Assembly (NCBI GenBank): GCA_045658315.1
Contig: JAZOUV010000094.1
Span: 1-35,198, forward strand
Direction of reading: 5' to 3'
From: RGIG1995 sp045658315
GTDB lineage: Bacteria; Bacillota; Clostridia; Oscillospirales; CAG-272
DNA length: 35,198 bases
Under the pieces are notes generated by a model, which saw only the letters and a list, made by a program, of their open reading frames with translations, ran no database searches and was not told where the DNA came from. The translations under genes were made by a program, and so were the position numbers. This document shows, piece after piece, positions 7,695-15,455 of the stretch (position 1 is its first letter; each line of letters starts with the position of its first letter).

Positions 7695-8422
7695 ACGATA
7701 TTGACATTTTAGGACTGTATTTCAAGGGAAAAGACCTTGAAAAAGCAATTAAGAAATATGAAGACGGCACACCGGCAGCATATATAATAGGTGAATGGGA
7801 GTTTTTCGGGGACAGATTTTTTATAAACGAAAGCTGTCTCATTCCCCGTTGCGACACAGAAAGGGTTGTTGAAAAGGTACTGGACAGACTGCCCGAAAAC
7901 GGCAGACTTGCAGACTTATGCACAGGTTCGGGCTGTATTGCAATATCGGTATTAAAAAGAAAAGAAAGAGCAAGCGGTATTGCAGTTGACATATCAGCCG
8001 ACGCGGCTGTAATGGCAACAGAAAACGCAAAAATTAACGGCGTTGAAGACAGACTGAGTTTAATTTGTGCCGACATATTTGACAAACCTTTGGGTAAAGA
8101 AAAATTTGACATAATAGTATCAAACCCCCCGTATATTCCCTCAAAAAATCTTGAGGCACTTGATAAATACGTAAAAAAAGAGCCTAAGCTCGCCCTTGAT
8201 GGCGGAATTGACGGCATGGATTTTTATAACTTTTTGGTCAGGGAATACAAAGGTAATCTAAATGAAAACGGTATATTTGTTTTTGAAATCGGCTATGATC
8301 AGGAAGAAAAGATCAAGCAAACAGCAATCGAAAACGGATTTGACTGTGCTGTAACGAAAGACTATTCGGGCAACCCGAGAGTTGCCTTGCTCAAAAAAAT
8401 CCAAATTTCGGAGGAAATATGA
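7691..8422 (+). CDS. prmC: Release factor glutamine methyltransferase
   Basis: A 243-aa SAM-dependent enzyme that N5-methylates the glutamine of the GGQ motif of release factors RF1 and RF2. The catalytic NPPY is at 145-148, the SAM-binding loop DLCTGSGCIA at 75-84, and IPR-x-DTE near 51-57. It is shorter at the N-terminus than typical PrmC (about 280 aa), so the release-factor-binding helical domain is reduced. Start and stop overlap the neighbours by ATGA on both sides, which indicates tight translational coupling. Confidence 0.93.
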   Translation: MNDIDILGLYFKGKDLEKAIKKYEDGTPAAYIIGEWEFFGDRFFINESCLIPRCDTERVVEKVLDRLPENGRLADLCTGSGCIAISVLKRKERASGIAVDISADAAVMATENAKINGVEDRLSLICADIFDKPLGKEKFDIIVSNPPYIPSKNLEALDKYVKKEPKLALDGGIDGMDFYNFLVREYKGNLNENGIFVFEIGYDQEEKIKQTAIENGFDCAVTKDYSGNPRVALLKKIQISEEI

Positions 8423-9417
8423 AGAAGACAGTTAGATTATTGAGCTTGATGCTTGGGTTAATAATAATTATTACATCTTTTGCAGGCTGTGGCAGAAAGA
8501 AGGGCGATCCTCCGGTATGGACTTCCGATAAAACAACAGTTATGACTCTCGGAGGATACAACGTAAAGACAGATTTTTATAAATATCTCTTTTTGAACAC
8601 AAAGGCCTTTTTTGACAACGGCGACGATAGCTATTGGGAACAAGAGGGCAACGGTATTGAAAAGATAACCGACTATGTTCTCAGCTCTTTAAAAGAAACA
8701 TACGGTATGTTTGCCCTTGCCGATAAATACGATATCAAGCTTTCAAAGGAAGACAAGGCAAACATTGACGACTTTATTAAGAACAGCAAGGAAGGTATGA
8801 CCGACGAGGAATATAGGGATTCTTTAAAAGAATCGTATATGACCGAAGAGGTGTACCGTTTTGTGCTTGAAGTGCAACAACTTGAATATTTGGTTTACGA
8901 GCATATTATTTCCGAAGCATCAGGGATCATTAAGGTTGACGACAACACGTTGAGCAAGGCTATTGAGGAAGAATTTGTAAGAGCAACACATATTTTGTTT
9001 ACATTTAAAGACGAAGAAGAAAAAAAGTCTCAGCTTGAAAAAGCAAAATCCGTTCTTGAGAAGCTCAAAAACGGAGAAGACTTTGAAGTATTGAAAGAAG
9101 AATATTCTGCCGATACACACTTAAAAGACAACAAGGACGGTTATTACTTTACTCACGGAGAATTTAAAAACGAATTTGAATACACGGCATTTGAACTCAA
9201 AGAGGGCGAAATAAGCGATATTATAACGACCGATGTCGGTTACCACATTGTAAAACGTCTGCCCATTGAAGATAAATATGTAAATGAAAATTTTGAAACT
9301 CTCCGTAACCAATATAAAACTGCTCTCTATTACAAAATGGTGGAGGAGGAGTACAAGCAGTTTACTTATGAATACAAAGAAGACTACAAAAGTATACAGC
9401 TTGACTCTTTTGACTGA
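8419..9417 (+). CDS. PrsA-like lipoprotein, parvulin peptidyl-prolyl isomerase
   Basis: A 332-aa secreted foldase. The signal peptide (residues 1-23) ends in lipobox SFAG-C24, so it is expected to be lipid-anchored on the outer face of the membrane. A SurA/PrsA-like helical N-domain precedes a parvulin rotamase domain at about 186-285, with the typical ATHILF start, FEVLKEEYSAD middle and a final TTDVGYHIVKR. It would help exported proteins fold. It overlaps prmC by ATGA and belongs to the yqhQ-rsgA operon. Confidence 0.9.
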   Translation: MKKTVRLLSLMLGLIIIITSFAGCGRKKGDPPVWTSDKTTVMTLGGYNVKTDFYKYLFLNTKAFFDNGDDSYWEQEGNGIEKITDYVLSSLKETYGMFALADKYDIKLSKEDKANIDDFIKNSKEGMTDEEYRDSLKESYMTEEVYRFVLEVQQLEYLVYEHIISEASGIIKVDDNTLSKAIEEEFVRATHILFTFKDEEEKKSQLEKAKSVLEKLKNGEDFEVLKEEYSADTHLKDNKDGYYFTHGEFKNEFEYTAFELKEGEISDIITTDVGYHIVKRLPIEDKYVNENFETLRNQYKTALYYKMVEEEYKQFTYEYKEDYKSIQLDSFD

Positions 9418-9422
9418 TATTT

Positions 9423-10340
9423 ATGAGTAAACTTATTAAAGGAATTATTATAAAAGGTCTGGGCGGACTTTACGATATAAAGACCGAAGAGGGACAAATT
9501 ATAAGCTGTAAAGCAAAAGGCTCTTTCAGACACGAGAAAGTGACTCCTTATGCAGGCGACAGCGTTGTTTTAAAACAGTCCGACAAAGGTGTCGTTATTG
9601 AAGAAATAACAGAACGTAAAAGCTATCTTATAAGACCCCCCGTAGCAAACCTCGACATTCTGTTTACGGTTATTGCAGTCGCAAAGCCGTCGCCTATGCT
9701 TCCCATAACCGACAAGCTTATTTCCATTGCCGAATACAACAAGATTGAGCCTGTTATTATCGTAAGCAAGAGCGACCTTGACGAACACGAGGCAGAAAGG
9801 ATTGCCGACATATATAAAAAGAGTGGTTTTACCGTATTCGTTTCAAGCATCGACAGCAATAAGGCAGAGCTTACAGAATTTGTAAAACTGTATGCAAATG
9901 GCAAGATATCCGCTTTTGCAGGTGCGTCGGGAGTAGGAAAATCCACCGTTATGAATGCCCTTTTCCCAAAGCTTGGACTTGAAACAGGCGATGTCAGCCG
10001 AAAGACCGAGCGTGGTAAGCATACGACGAGACACGTTGAATTATTTGGTCTTGACTACCTTACAAACGACCCGCGTATGACGGGATATGTTGCAGATACC
10101 CCCGGGTTCAGCCTTATTGATTTTACAAGATTTGATTTTTACAAAAAAGATGACCTGGTATATACCTTCAGAGAATTTGAGGATTATCTCGGAACCTGCA
10201 AATATACAAAATGCTCCCATACGATAGAAGACGGGTGCAAGATTATTGAAGCTGTAAATAACGGAAAGATAGCTAAAGAAAGACACGAAAGCTACATAGA
10301 AATATATAACACTCTAAAAAACAAGCACGATTGGGACTAA
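9423..10340 (+). CDS. rsgA: Ribosome small subunit-dependent GTPase A
   Basis: A 305-aa circularly permuted GTPase that helps mature the 30S subunit. It has an N-terminal OB fold (1-70), then G4 SKSD (115-118), G1 GASGVGKST (167-175), G2/switch region KTERGKHTTRHVEL and G3 DTPG (225-228). The C-terminal zinc site is C259, C264, H266, C272. The permuted G4-G1-G3 order is diagnostic. It is the last gene of the plus-strand operon, directly followed by a strong terminator that begins at its stop codon. Confidence 0.97.
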   Translation: MSKLIKGIIIKGLGGLYDIKTEEGQIISCKAKGSFRHEKVTPYAGDSVVLKQSDKGVVIEEITERKSYLIRPPVANLDILFTVIAVAKPSPMLPITDKLISIAEYNKIEPVIIVSKSDLDEHEAERIADIYKKSGFTVFVSSIDSNKAELTEFVKLYANGKISAFAGASGVGKSTVMNALFPKLGLETGDVSRKTERGKHTTRHVELFGLDYLTNDPRMTGYVADTPGFSLIDFTRFDFYKKDDLVYTFREFEDYLGTCKYTKCSHTIEDGCKIIEAVNNGKIAKERHESYIEIYNTLKNKHDWD

Positions 10341-10378
10341 AAAACGGAGCTTTGCAAGAAAAGCATAGCTCCGTTTTT
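10340..10378. terminator. Terminator between rsgA and the PH-domain gene
   Basis: A 12-bp perfect stem (10340-10351 with 10367-10378) is flanked by A5 and T5. It serves the two convergent operons on either side. Confidence 0.9.
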
Positions 10379-10396
10379 ATATTGGTTCAAACTATA

Positions 10397-10801
10397 TTAA
10401 TGCTCCGACTCGGTTTCGTCAGATATATCTCCGCCTTCTTCGCCTTCCATAAATTCACGGAGACCTACACGGCGTTCTGTTCTTTCCCTTTCAATCTCAT
10501 CCGACAGAAGATTTTTTATGTACCCGGATTTTTTTACATGTACAATATCAAACTCAGGCGTAGATTTGTCGGCAGAACAGCAATGGATAGTGCCGAGTCC
10601 GAACAGTCTTTCCCAAAAAGAACGCTTTAATGTTACGTCCATTATGCGGTAAAGTCTTATTTCTTCCTCTTGCGTATTCAAGAAGCCATTTCTGATAAGA
10701 AGCTTATCCTTTGTCAGTATGTACTTTGTAAATGTCCAAGGAAGTCCGAACACTATTCTTTTTCTGTCTTCCCAGAGGTATTCCGATACTTTTTTTGCCA
10801 T
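10397..10801 (-). CDS. Bacterial PH-domain protein
   Basis: A 134-aa protein whose residues 25-100 follow the bPH pattern of YdbS/YdbT-like proteins: beta-rich TKYILTKDKLLIRNGFLN, then EEEIRLYRIMDVTLKRSFWERLFGLGTI. There is no transmembrane segment, unlike the two-helix YdbS relatives. The C-terminal 30 residues are acidic. It is third in the ddl-flavin reductase-PH operon. Precise role unknown. Confidence 0.75.
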   Translation of the reverse strand: MAKKVSEYLWEDRKRIVFGLPWTFTKYILTKDKLLIRNGFLNTQEEEIRLYRIMDVTLKRSFWERLFGLGTIHCCSADKSTPEFDIVHVKKSGYIKNLLSDEIERERTERRVGLREFMEGEEGGDISDETESEH

Positions 10802-10819
10802 ATAAATTATCCCCTTTTA

Positions 10820-11410
10820 TTATTTGTTTTTGTTATAGTTCCTTTTTGTTTTCTTCTTTTTGACCGAAAAGCCGAATGTGCCTATTTTTTTGCCCAGCTC
10901 AAAATATTCGCCGTGAGCAAATGCAGCTAACTTTGCTTTTTCAAGATGAAGCTTGCCGTCCTCTCCGAGTAGACTCTCATCAACATTAATAGCAGTTATG
11001 TCTGCAATAAACATATAGTGCGAGCCGAGTTCGACAATGTCCGTAACCTTGCATTCAAGATTCATGGGACATTCCTCTATGATAGGACAGCCAACCGTTG
11101 ATGCCTCAGATTTCGTCAGCTTACATTTTTCAAATTTATCTACCTTAGCCCCCGTGTAGATACCGCAATAATCTGCTTCTTTTACAAGGTTTACGGGAGT
11201 GAGATTTATAACAAATTCTTTCGTACTTTTGATTATGTCAAATGAATATCTCTGCGGTCTGACGGAAATATAGGTCTTCGGCGGATTTGAATTCAGAATC
11301 CCCGTCCACGCAATAGTGATGATATTGGATTTTTCCATATCACCGCACGAAACCATAACCGGCGGTACGGGCGACAAAAGAGTACCGCCCTTCCAAACTA
11401 CCTTACTCAT
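10820..11410 (-). CDS. Flavin reductase family protein
   Basis: A 196-aa FMN-binding split-barrel protein. GTLLSPVPPVMVSCGDMEKSNIITIAWTG at the N-terminus and PPKTYISVRPQRYSFDIIKSTKEFVINL are typical of the flavin reductase-like/High molybdenum-related group in anaerobes. A lysine-rich tail ends the protein. It probably binds FMN and transfers electrons to an unknown partner. It lies 2 nt after ddl in the same operon, though no functional link to cell-wall synthesis is evident. Confidence 0.88.
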   Translation of the reverse strand: MSKVVWKGGTLLSPVPPVMVSCGDMEKSNIITIAWTGILNSNPPKTYISVRPQRYSFDIIKSTKEFVINLTPVNLVKEADYCGIYTGAKVDKFEKCKLTKSEASTVGCPIIEECPMNLECKVTDIVELGSHYMFIADITAINVDESLLGEDGKLHLEKAKLAAFAHGEYFELGKKIGTFGFSVKKKKTKRNYNKNK

Positions 11411-11412
11411 TT

Positions 11413-12495
11413 CTATTTACCGTTTTGGGCTTCAAAAGCAAGCTTAACAAGCTCGTCAATGATACCACTGTAGGTGTAACCGCTTTCAATCGCCATTTTG
11501 GGATAGAGGCTTATTGAAGTAAATCCGGGAAGCGTGTTGATTTCGTTGAAAATTATTTTTTCATCTTCACCGCAAACAAAGAAATCGACTCTTGAAAGTC
11601 CCTTGCAGTCAAGATAGTGGAATATGCCCTCGGCAGTACGCTTAAGGTTTATCCAGGTTGATTTTTTGATATCTGCGGGAATTTTATATGTAGAAGTGCC
11701 GTTATTGTACTTATCGTCATAGTCATAAAAGTCTGCGTCGGAAATAATTTCTCCGCACGTTAAAGCAACAGCTTTTTCGTTACCGAGAATTGCCACCTCA
11801 ACTTCTCTTCCGACTATTGCCTCTTCAATAAGAATCTTGTTATCAAACCCAATTGCTTTTTCAAGAGCAGTTTTCAATTCGATTTCGTTGTTTACCTTGG
11901 ATACGCCTACCGATGAGCCCGAATTTGCAGGCTTTACAAAGACAGGATAACCTAATGCCGCAACATCTTCTTTTATACCGTCAAACCCGTTTTCGACATC
12001 ATTTTTATTAACATAAACACAGCCTGCAACGGGAATCCCATAGTTGTTAAGAAGCATTTTTGTAAAAGCTTTATCCATACAAACAGCCGAAGAAGCACAG
12101 CCGGGACCAACGTAGGGCACACCGCACATATCAAGCATACCCTGCAACCTTCCGTCTTCGGAATACGCACCGTGCATAACGGGAAATACAACGTCTATTG
12201 CAACACGCTCAACCCTTCCTTCGCCATCAACCGCATATACAGCGTGATCACCGTAACTTGTGGAAAACAACGCCGTTTTCAAGTTTGCACTGTCGTCTTT
12301 CCAAGTGTTATCTTTAATTTTTGCATCTTCTCCGTTGTATATAAACATCTGACCGCATCTTGTGATACCGACTCTAACGATATCATACTTTGTTCTGTCA
12401 ACGCTTTCAAGGACAGAGTAAGAGGACTTGAGAGACACCTCATATTCTGTAGAATTACCGCCAAACATAACACAAAGAACTGTTTTTTTACTCAT
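11413..12495 (-). CDS. ddl: D-alanine--D-alanine ligase
   Basis: A 360-aa ATP-grasp ligase that makes the D-Ala-D-Ala dipeptide for peptidoglycan. I start at ATG 12495 (MSKKTVLCVMFGGNS), with GGAG nine bases upstream; the 12-aa longer reading lacks such a site. Visible motifs are the N-terminal GGNSTEYEVSLKS, the ATP-grasp lysine segment PVFVKPANSGSSVGVSKV, ILIEEAIVGREVEVAILG, and the metal-binding FNEINTLPGFTSISLYP. It has its own promoter at 12535-12563 and is first in its operon. Confidence 0.97.
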   Translation of the reverse strand: MSKKTVLCVMFGGNSTEYEVSLKSSYSVLESVDRTKYDIVRVGITRCGQMFIYNGEDAKIKDNTWKDDSANLKTALFSTSYGDHAVYAVDGEGRVERVAIDVVFPVMHGAYSEDGRLQGMLDMCGVPYVGPGCASSAVCMDKAFTKMLLNNYGIPVAGCVYVNKNDVENGFDGIKEDVAALGYPVFVKPANSGSSVGVSKVNNEIELKTALEKAIGFDNKILIEEAIVGREVEVAILGNEKAVALTCGEIISDADFYDYDDKYNNGTSTYKIPADIKKSTWINLKRTAEGIFHYLDCKGLSRVDFFVCGEDEKIIFNEINTLPGFTSISLYPKMAIESGYTYSGIIDELVKLAFEAQNGK

Positions 12496-12534
12496 TAAAA
12501 TCATCTCCGAAAAAATATATCGTACTAACATTGT

Positions 12535-12563
12535 ATTCTATCACAACGAAAATAGATTGTCAA
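12535..12563 (-). promoter_or_regulatory. ddl operon promoter
   Basis: Minus strand: perfect TTGACA (12563-12558), 17-nt spacer, TAGAAT (12540-12535). It lies 40 nt before the ddl ATG. Confidence 0.85.
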
Positions 12564-12641
12564 TAGAAGTTGTTTTTGTGCAATCAATTGATTTTGCCTG
12601 CCCCCTTTTTCCTGTTGCTTTTTTATAAATGTAAAAAAGCG

Positions 12642-12673
12642 TTGACTATTATAGCGCAGTGCGCTATAATAGT
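12642..12673 (+). promoter_or_regulatory. Methyltransferase promoter inside a GCGC palindrome
   Basis: TTGACT (12642-12647), a 17-nt spacer and TATAAT (12665-12670) make a near-consensus promoter. A perfect inverted repeat covers 12645-12673: 14-bp arms around a single central G. It spans the end of the -35, the whole spacer, the -10 and the approximate start point. Each arm holds one GCGC (12654-12657 and 12661-12664), the sequence expected to be methylated by the HhaI-like enzyme this promoter drives. It could be an operator, a methylation switch, or both. Confidence 0.85.
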
Positions 12674-12699
12674 TGCAAATACATCTTGGAGGAATAAAA

Positions 12700-13686
12700 T
12701 TGATTGATGTTGAAAAGCAATGGTTAAAGGATATGACATTTATCGATTTGTTTGCCGGCTTAGGCGGTTTCCGTTTAGCATTAGAATCCTTGGGTGCAAA
12801 ATGTGTATATTCAAATGATTGGGACAAGTTCGCACAGCAAGTATATAACGATAATTTTGGTGAGGTGCCGGAGGGGGACATTACGCAAGTGGATGAAACT
12901 ACCATACCAAACCACGATATTCTTTGTGCCGGATTCCCTTGCCAAGCATTTTCAATAAGCGGTAAGCAGCACGGATTTGAAGATAGTCGTGGAACATTGT
13001 TCTTTGATGTCGCACGAATTGTCAAATGCAAAAGACCAAAAATTGTCTTTATGGAAAATGTTAAGAACTTTGCAACACACGATAACGGTCATACATTAGC
13101 GGTTGTTCAAAGTACGATGGAAGAGCTCGGATATACATTTTTCCAAAAAGTTCTTAATGCAGTTGATTACGGTATTCCCCAAAATCGCGAAAGAATATAT
13201 ATGGTTTGTTTTAGAAATGACCTTGGTATAAAAGAGTTTACATATCCCACACCGTTCAAATTGGTTAGACACGTTGAGGATTTCCTTCTGGATGAAGCAG
13301 ATATTCCCGGCAAGTTATATGTTAAGCGAAGCGATACAGTTATGGAAAACACCCTTGATGATAAATACAGTAACAAACCAATTCGTTTAGGAATTGTAAA
13401 TAAGGGTGGTCAAGGCGAACGTATTTACAGCACCAAAGGTATTGCCATAACACTTTCCGCATACGGTGGTGGTGCATTTGCTAAAACCGGCGGTTACTTG
13501 GTAAATGGAAAATATCGAAAGCTCGCTCCCAGAGAGTGTGCAAGAATTATGGGTTATCCTGACAGTTATAAGATTATCTCGAATTATAATCAGGCATACA
13601 AACAGTTTGGAAATTCCGTTGTTATTGATGTTCTCCAATATATTGCAACTGAATTTGGTAGAACTTATCAGGAGAATTGCCTATGA
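12700..13686 (+). CDS. HhaI-like DNA cytosine-5 methyltransferase (predicted GCGC)
   Basis: A 328-aa protein starting at TTG 12700 with GGAGG seven bases upstream. This start gives MIDVEKQWLK, collinear with M.HhaI (327 aa). The catalytic Pro-Cys is P80-C81, ENV is 119-121 and QNRER 161-165, at M.HhaI positions. The target-recognition stretch QGERIYSTKGIAI and SAYGGGAFAKTGGYLVNG is almost the HhaI wording from memory; Q238, R241 and Y255 correspond to the DNA-contacting HhaI Q237, R240 and Y254. It should methylate the inner C of GCGC, protecting against the nuclease at 14000-14791. The donor lineage is unclear, since HhaI itself is from Haemophilus. Confidence 0.96.
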   Translation: MIDVEKQWLKDMTFIDLFAGLGGFRLALESLGAKCVYSNDWDKFAQQVYNDNFGEVPEGDITQVDETTIPNHDILCAGFPCQAFSISGKQHGFEDSRGTLFFDVARIVKCKRPKIVFMENVKNFATHDNGHTLAVVQSTMEELGYTFFQKVLNAVDYGIPQNRERIYMVCFRNDLGIKEFTYPTPFKLVRHVEDFLLDEADIPGKLYVKRSDTVMENTLDDKYSNKPIRLGIVNKGGQGERIYSTKGIAITLSAYGGGAFAKTGGYLVNGKYRKLAPRECARIMGYPDSYKIISNYNQAYKQFGNSVVIDVLQYIATEFGRTYQENCL

Positions 13687-13982
13687 ATGAGTTGACATTT
13701 AGAAAGTGGCTTGCAGACAATGGATATAATTGCAAAGTTGCGAGCGATACTGTTTCAAGACTTAAAAAATTAGAACATTCAGCTAAAAACTGTGATATTG
13801 ATGCCGAGTATAAAAGAGACGGATGCATGTATCTGTTGTCGCTTTTTCAAAATAAAGGCAAGAATGAAAATATGACAGCACTTCCTGATAATGAATTGCC
13901 TGTTGGCAAATATCATTTAAGCACATATAAGTATGCACTCAACATATACATAAAGTTCAAAAGCGAAAGGCAGAAAGGTTGA
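13683..13982 (+). CDS. Small helical protein coupled to the methyltransferase
   Basis: A 99-aa protein starting at ATG 13683, which overlaps the methyltransferase stop by ATGA and has AGGAG eight bases upstream. Residues 1-40 (LTFRKWLADNGYN, then VASDTVSRLKKLE) resemble the helical SAM-like/core-binding region found at the N-terminus of some restriction and integrase proteins. The C-terminal YHLSTYKYALNIYIKF segment is also helical. It may be a DNA-binding accessory or regulator of the R-M system; I cannot assign a family. It ends inside a bidirectional terminator. Confidence 0.75.
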   Translation: MNELTFRKWLADNGYNCKVASDTVSRLKKLEHSAKNCDIDAEYKRDGCMYLLSLFQNKGKNENMTALPDNELPVGKYHLSTYKYALNIYIKFKSERQKG

Positions 13983-13996
13983 TCCTTTCTGCCTTT
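13966..13996. terminator. Bidirectional terminator between the convergent R-M genes
   Basis: A 13-bp perfect stem (13966-13978 with 13984-13996) has a 5-nt loop containing the end of the 99-aa gene's TGA stop. Both flanks are A/T-rich. It separates the methyltransferase unit from the convergent endonuclease unit. Confidence 0.85.
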
Positions 13997-13999
13997 GGT

Positions 14000-14791
14000 T
14001 TATCTAATGCTGTTTTTGAACTCTTGCAAGTCTCTCATATCTTGTCTTTTTTTAAGACTGATAGTAAAAATAACATTTGCATTTTGTGTGTTGGATAGTT
14101 TGCGAATATTATATATGTTCCGTTCTGTTTTATTAAACAGATAGGTATATTTGTTACCCTTGAGTTTCAGACCTCCAAGGTTTTCATCTGCCTTAACATA
14201 TAACTTGCTTCCACTTGTAAGCAACTCAAAATTACAACAGCGTTTTGCTAATATACTTCTTATCTCCGGAACATTAGATTTTGATGGAGAGCTAGAACCA
14301 CTTTTCTTGATTCTGTATGTAGCAGACACAGAAAAGTATTCATCAAATCGCTCGATTGGGAATATTATATAGTCGCTATCCTTTGTTATAAAAAAACGAA
14401 CGTTTTTTGTTGCATAGTAATTCTTTATCCACCCGCAAAAAACACTCTCCGGGACATTGATGTTTTTGCCGCGTGTGCCGGCTGTAACAAAACCCTCAAA
14501 ATTGTCGTTCATATAGTCAATAATATTTTGACTGTAGATGTTCAACCGGCTTTTATTCCTTGGAGAATAAATAAACTCACCGTTTTCTTCATCTGGATAT
14601 AAGACGAACTGACCACATTGAGCGACATCTTCTTTTGCTTCGATAAAGAATGTTCCGTTTCTTTTGGTAGATACTTCTATATCCGAGTTAGTGGAATCAG
14701 ATTCTCCATGCGGTTCAAATGAACAAATATTTCCGTACTCTCTAACAAGATAGAGATAACAGGATTTTTCAAACTCTTTCCAAGATTCCAT
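14000..14791 (-). CDS. HhaI-like type II restriction endonuclease
   Basis: A 263-aa protein with AAGGGGG eight bases before its ATG. The N-terminal WKEFEKSCYLYLVREYG, GESDSTNSDIEV, FFIEAKEDVAQCGQFVLYP, then SPRNKS, PESVFCGWIKNYY and TYRIKKSGS recall R.HhaI as I remember it. The D-x(n)-E-A-K pattern (SDIEV ... FFIEAK, residues about 38-55) is a PD-(D/E)XK active site. Pairing with an M.HhaI-like enzyme predicts cleavage at GCGC. It is encoded opposite to the methyltransferase, 3 nt downstream of a second nuclease-like gene and on the same strand as clpC. Confidence 0.85.
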   Translation of the reverse strand: MESWKEFEKSCYLYLVREYGNICSFEPHGESDSTNSDIEVSTKRNGTFFIEAKEDVAQCGQFVLYPDEENGEFIYSPRNKSRLNIYSQNIIDYMNDNFEGFVTAGTRGKNINVPESVFCGWIKNYYATKNVRFFITKDSDYIIFPIERFDEYFSVSATYRIKKSGSSSPSKSNVPEIRSILAKRCCNFELLTSGSKLYVKADENLGGLKLKGNKYTYLFNKTERNIYNIRKLSNTQNANVIFTISLKKRQDMRDLQEFKNSIR

Positions 14792-14794
14792 TGA

Positions 14795-15394
14795 TTATCC
14801 CCCTTTATCCAGTTTTCTATATACTGCTTTTAATTCCTTAAACGAATTGACTTCAACCAGTTTTGAAAACCCATAAAAAGCGGATTTTGTTCCGCGAAGT
14901 CGCAAGTTTCTATCTAATATAAAATCGTCTTTTTGATAGTACCTTAAAACATCCATACTGGCATAACCGAAAAGCAAGACTTCGTTATCAGTTCGTTTTA
15001 CGCATATCAACTCTGGTCGGTAAGGTTTTTTATGGACAATCGGGAATTTCCATATTTCAACGGTCTTTACACCAATATTAAGACCTATCTTTTTCATATC
15101 TGCAACATTGTACGTGTTGGAGTTTCCAACAGAATAATCAATAATATTGATACCAAAAAACTCCTCCATAGCCGCTTCGCCCAAAAGACCAGTAAATTGC
15201 CGTTTATACTCACTCAATCCATCAATTAAATGATGTGCTTCGCTTGTTTTTGCTTCTGCAATTTGCCGTGCTAAAACCTTTACCTTCTCCACCTTTTCCG
15301 TGGGTACAATTATTCGCCTATTACTATCAATAGGCGGTGCGTAAGGAACAACGAATTCTCTGTATTCTTCTTCAAAACTATGCTTCATATCCAT
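14795..15394 (-). CDS. Putative second restriction-type nuclease
   Basis: A 199-aa protein of unrecognised family. GLLGEAAMEEFFG, then VADMKKIGLNIGVKTVEIW (residues about 72-118) fits a helix Glu, then D-x(n)-[x]-V-K arrangement seen in diverged PD-(D/E)XK nucleases; FGYASMDVLRYYQKDDF follows. Its ATG lies inside the last codons of a fossil cytosine methyltransferase frame (15378-15455), the overlap expected in a methyltransferase-endonuclease operon. It may therefore be the orphaned endonuclease of a second, destroyed R-M system, active or not. No strong Shine-Dalgarno is visible. Confidence 0.7.
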   Translation of the reverse strand: MDMKHSFEEEYREFVVPYAPPIDSNRRIIVPTEKVEKVKVLARQIAEAKTSEAHHLIDGLSEYKRQFTGLLGEAAMEEFFGINIIDYSVGNSNTYNVADMKKIGLNIGVKTVEIWKFPIVHKKPYRPELICVKRTDNEVLLFGYASMDVLRYYQKDDFILDRNLRLRGTKSAFYGFSKLVEVNSFKELKAVYRKLDKGG

Positions 15395-15455
15395 TAAAAC
15401 AATCTACTATTGATTCACCTAATGCTTTTATAACATTTACGGTCATCACATTTCC
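15378..15455 (-). pseudogene. Fossil C-terminus of a cytosine-5 methyltransferase
   Basis: The minus-strand frame ending in TAG at 15378 reads GNVMTVNVIKALGESIVDCF and then NGYEA. This matches the motif X region near the end of C5 methyltransferases (GN-S-x-x-V-N-V-I followed by a helix). The GN codons overlap the last codons of clpC, whose stop is at 15446. The rest of the methyltransferase is absent, so a recombination event joined the clpC 3' end to this tail. It also overlaps the start of the 199-aa gene by 17 nt. Confidence 0.6.
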
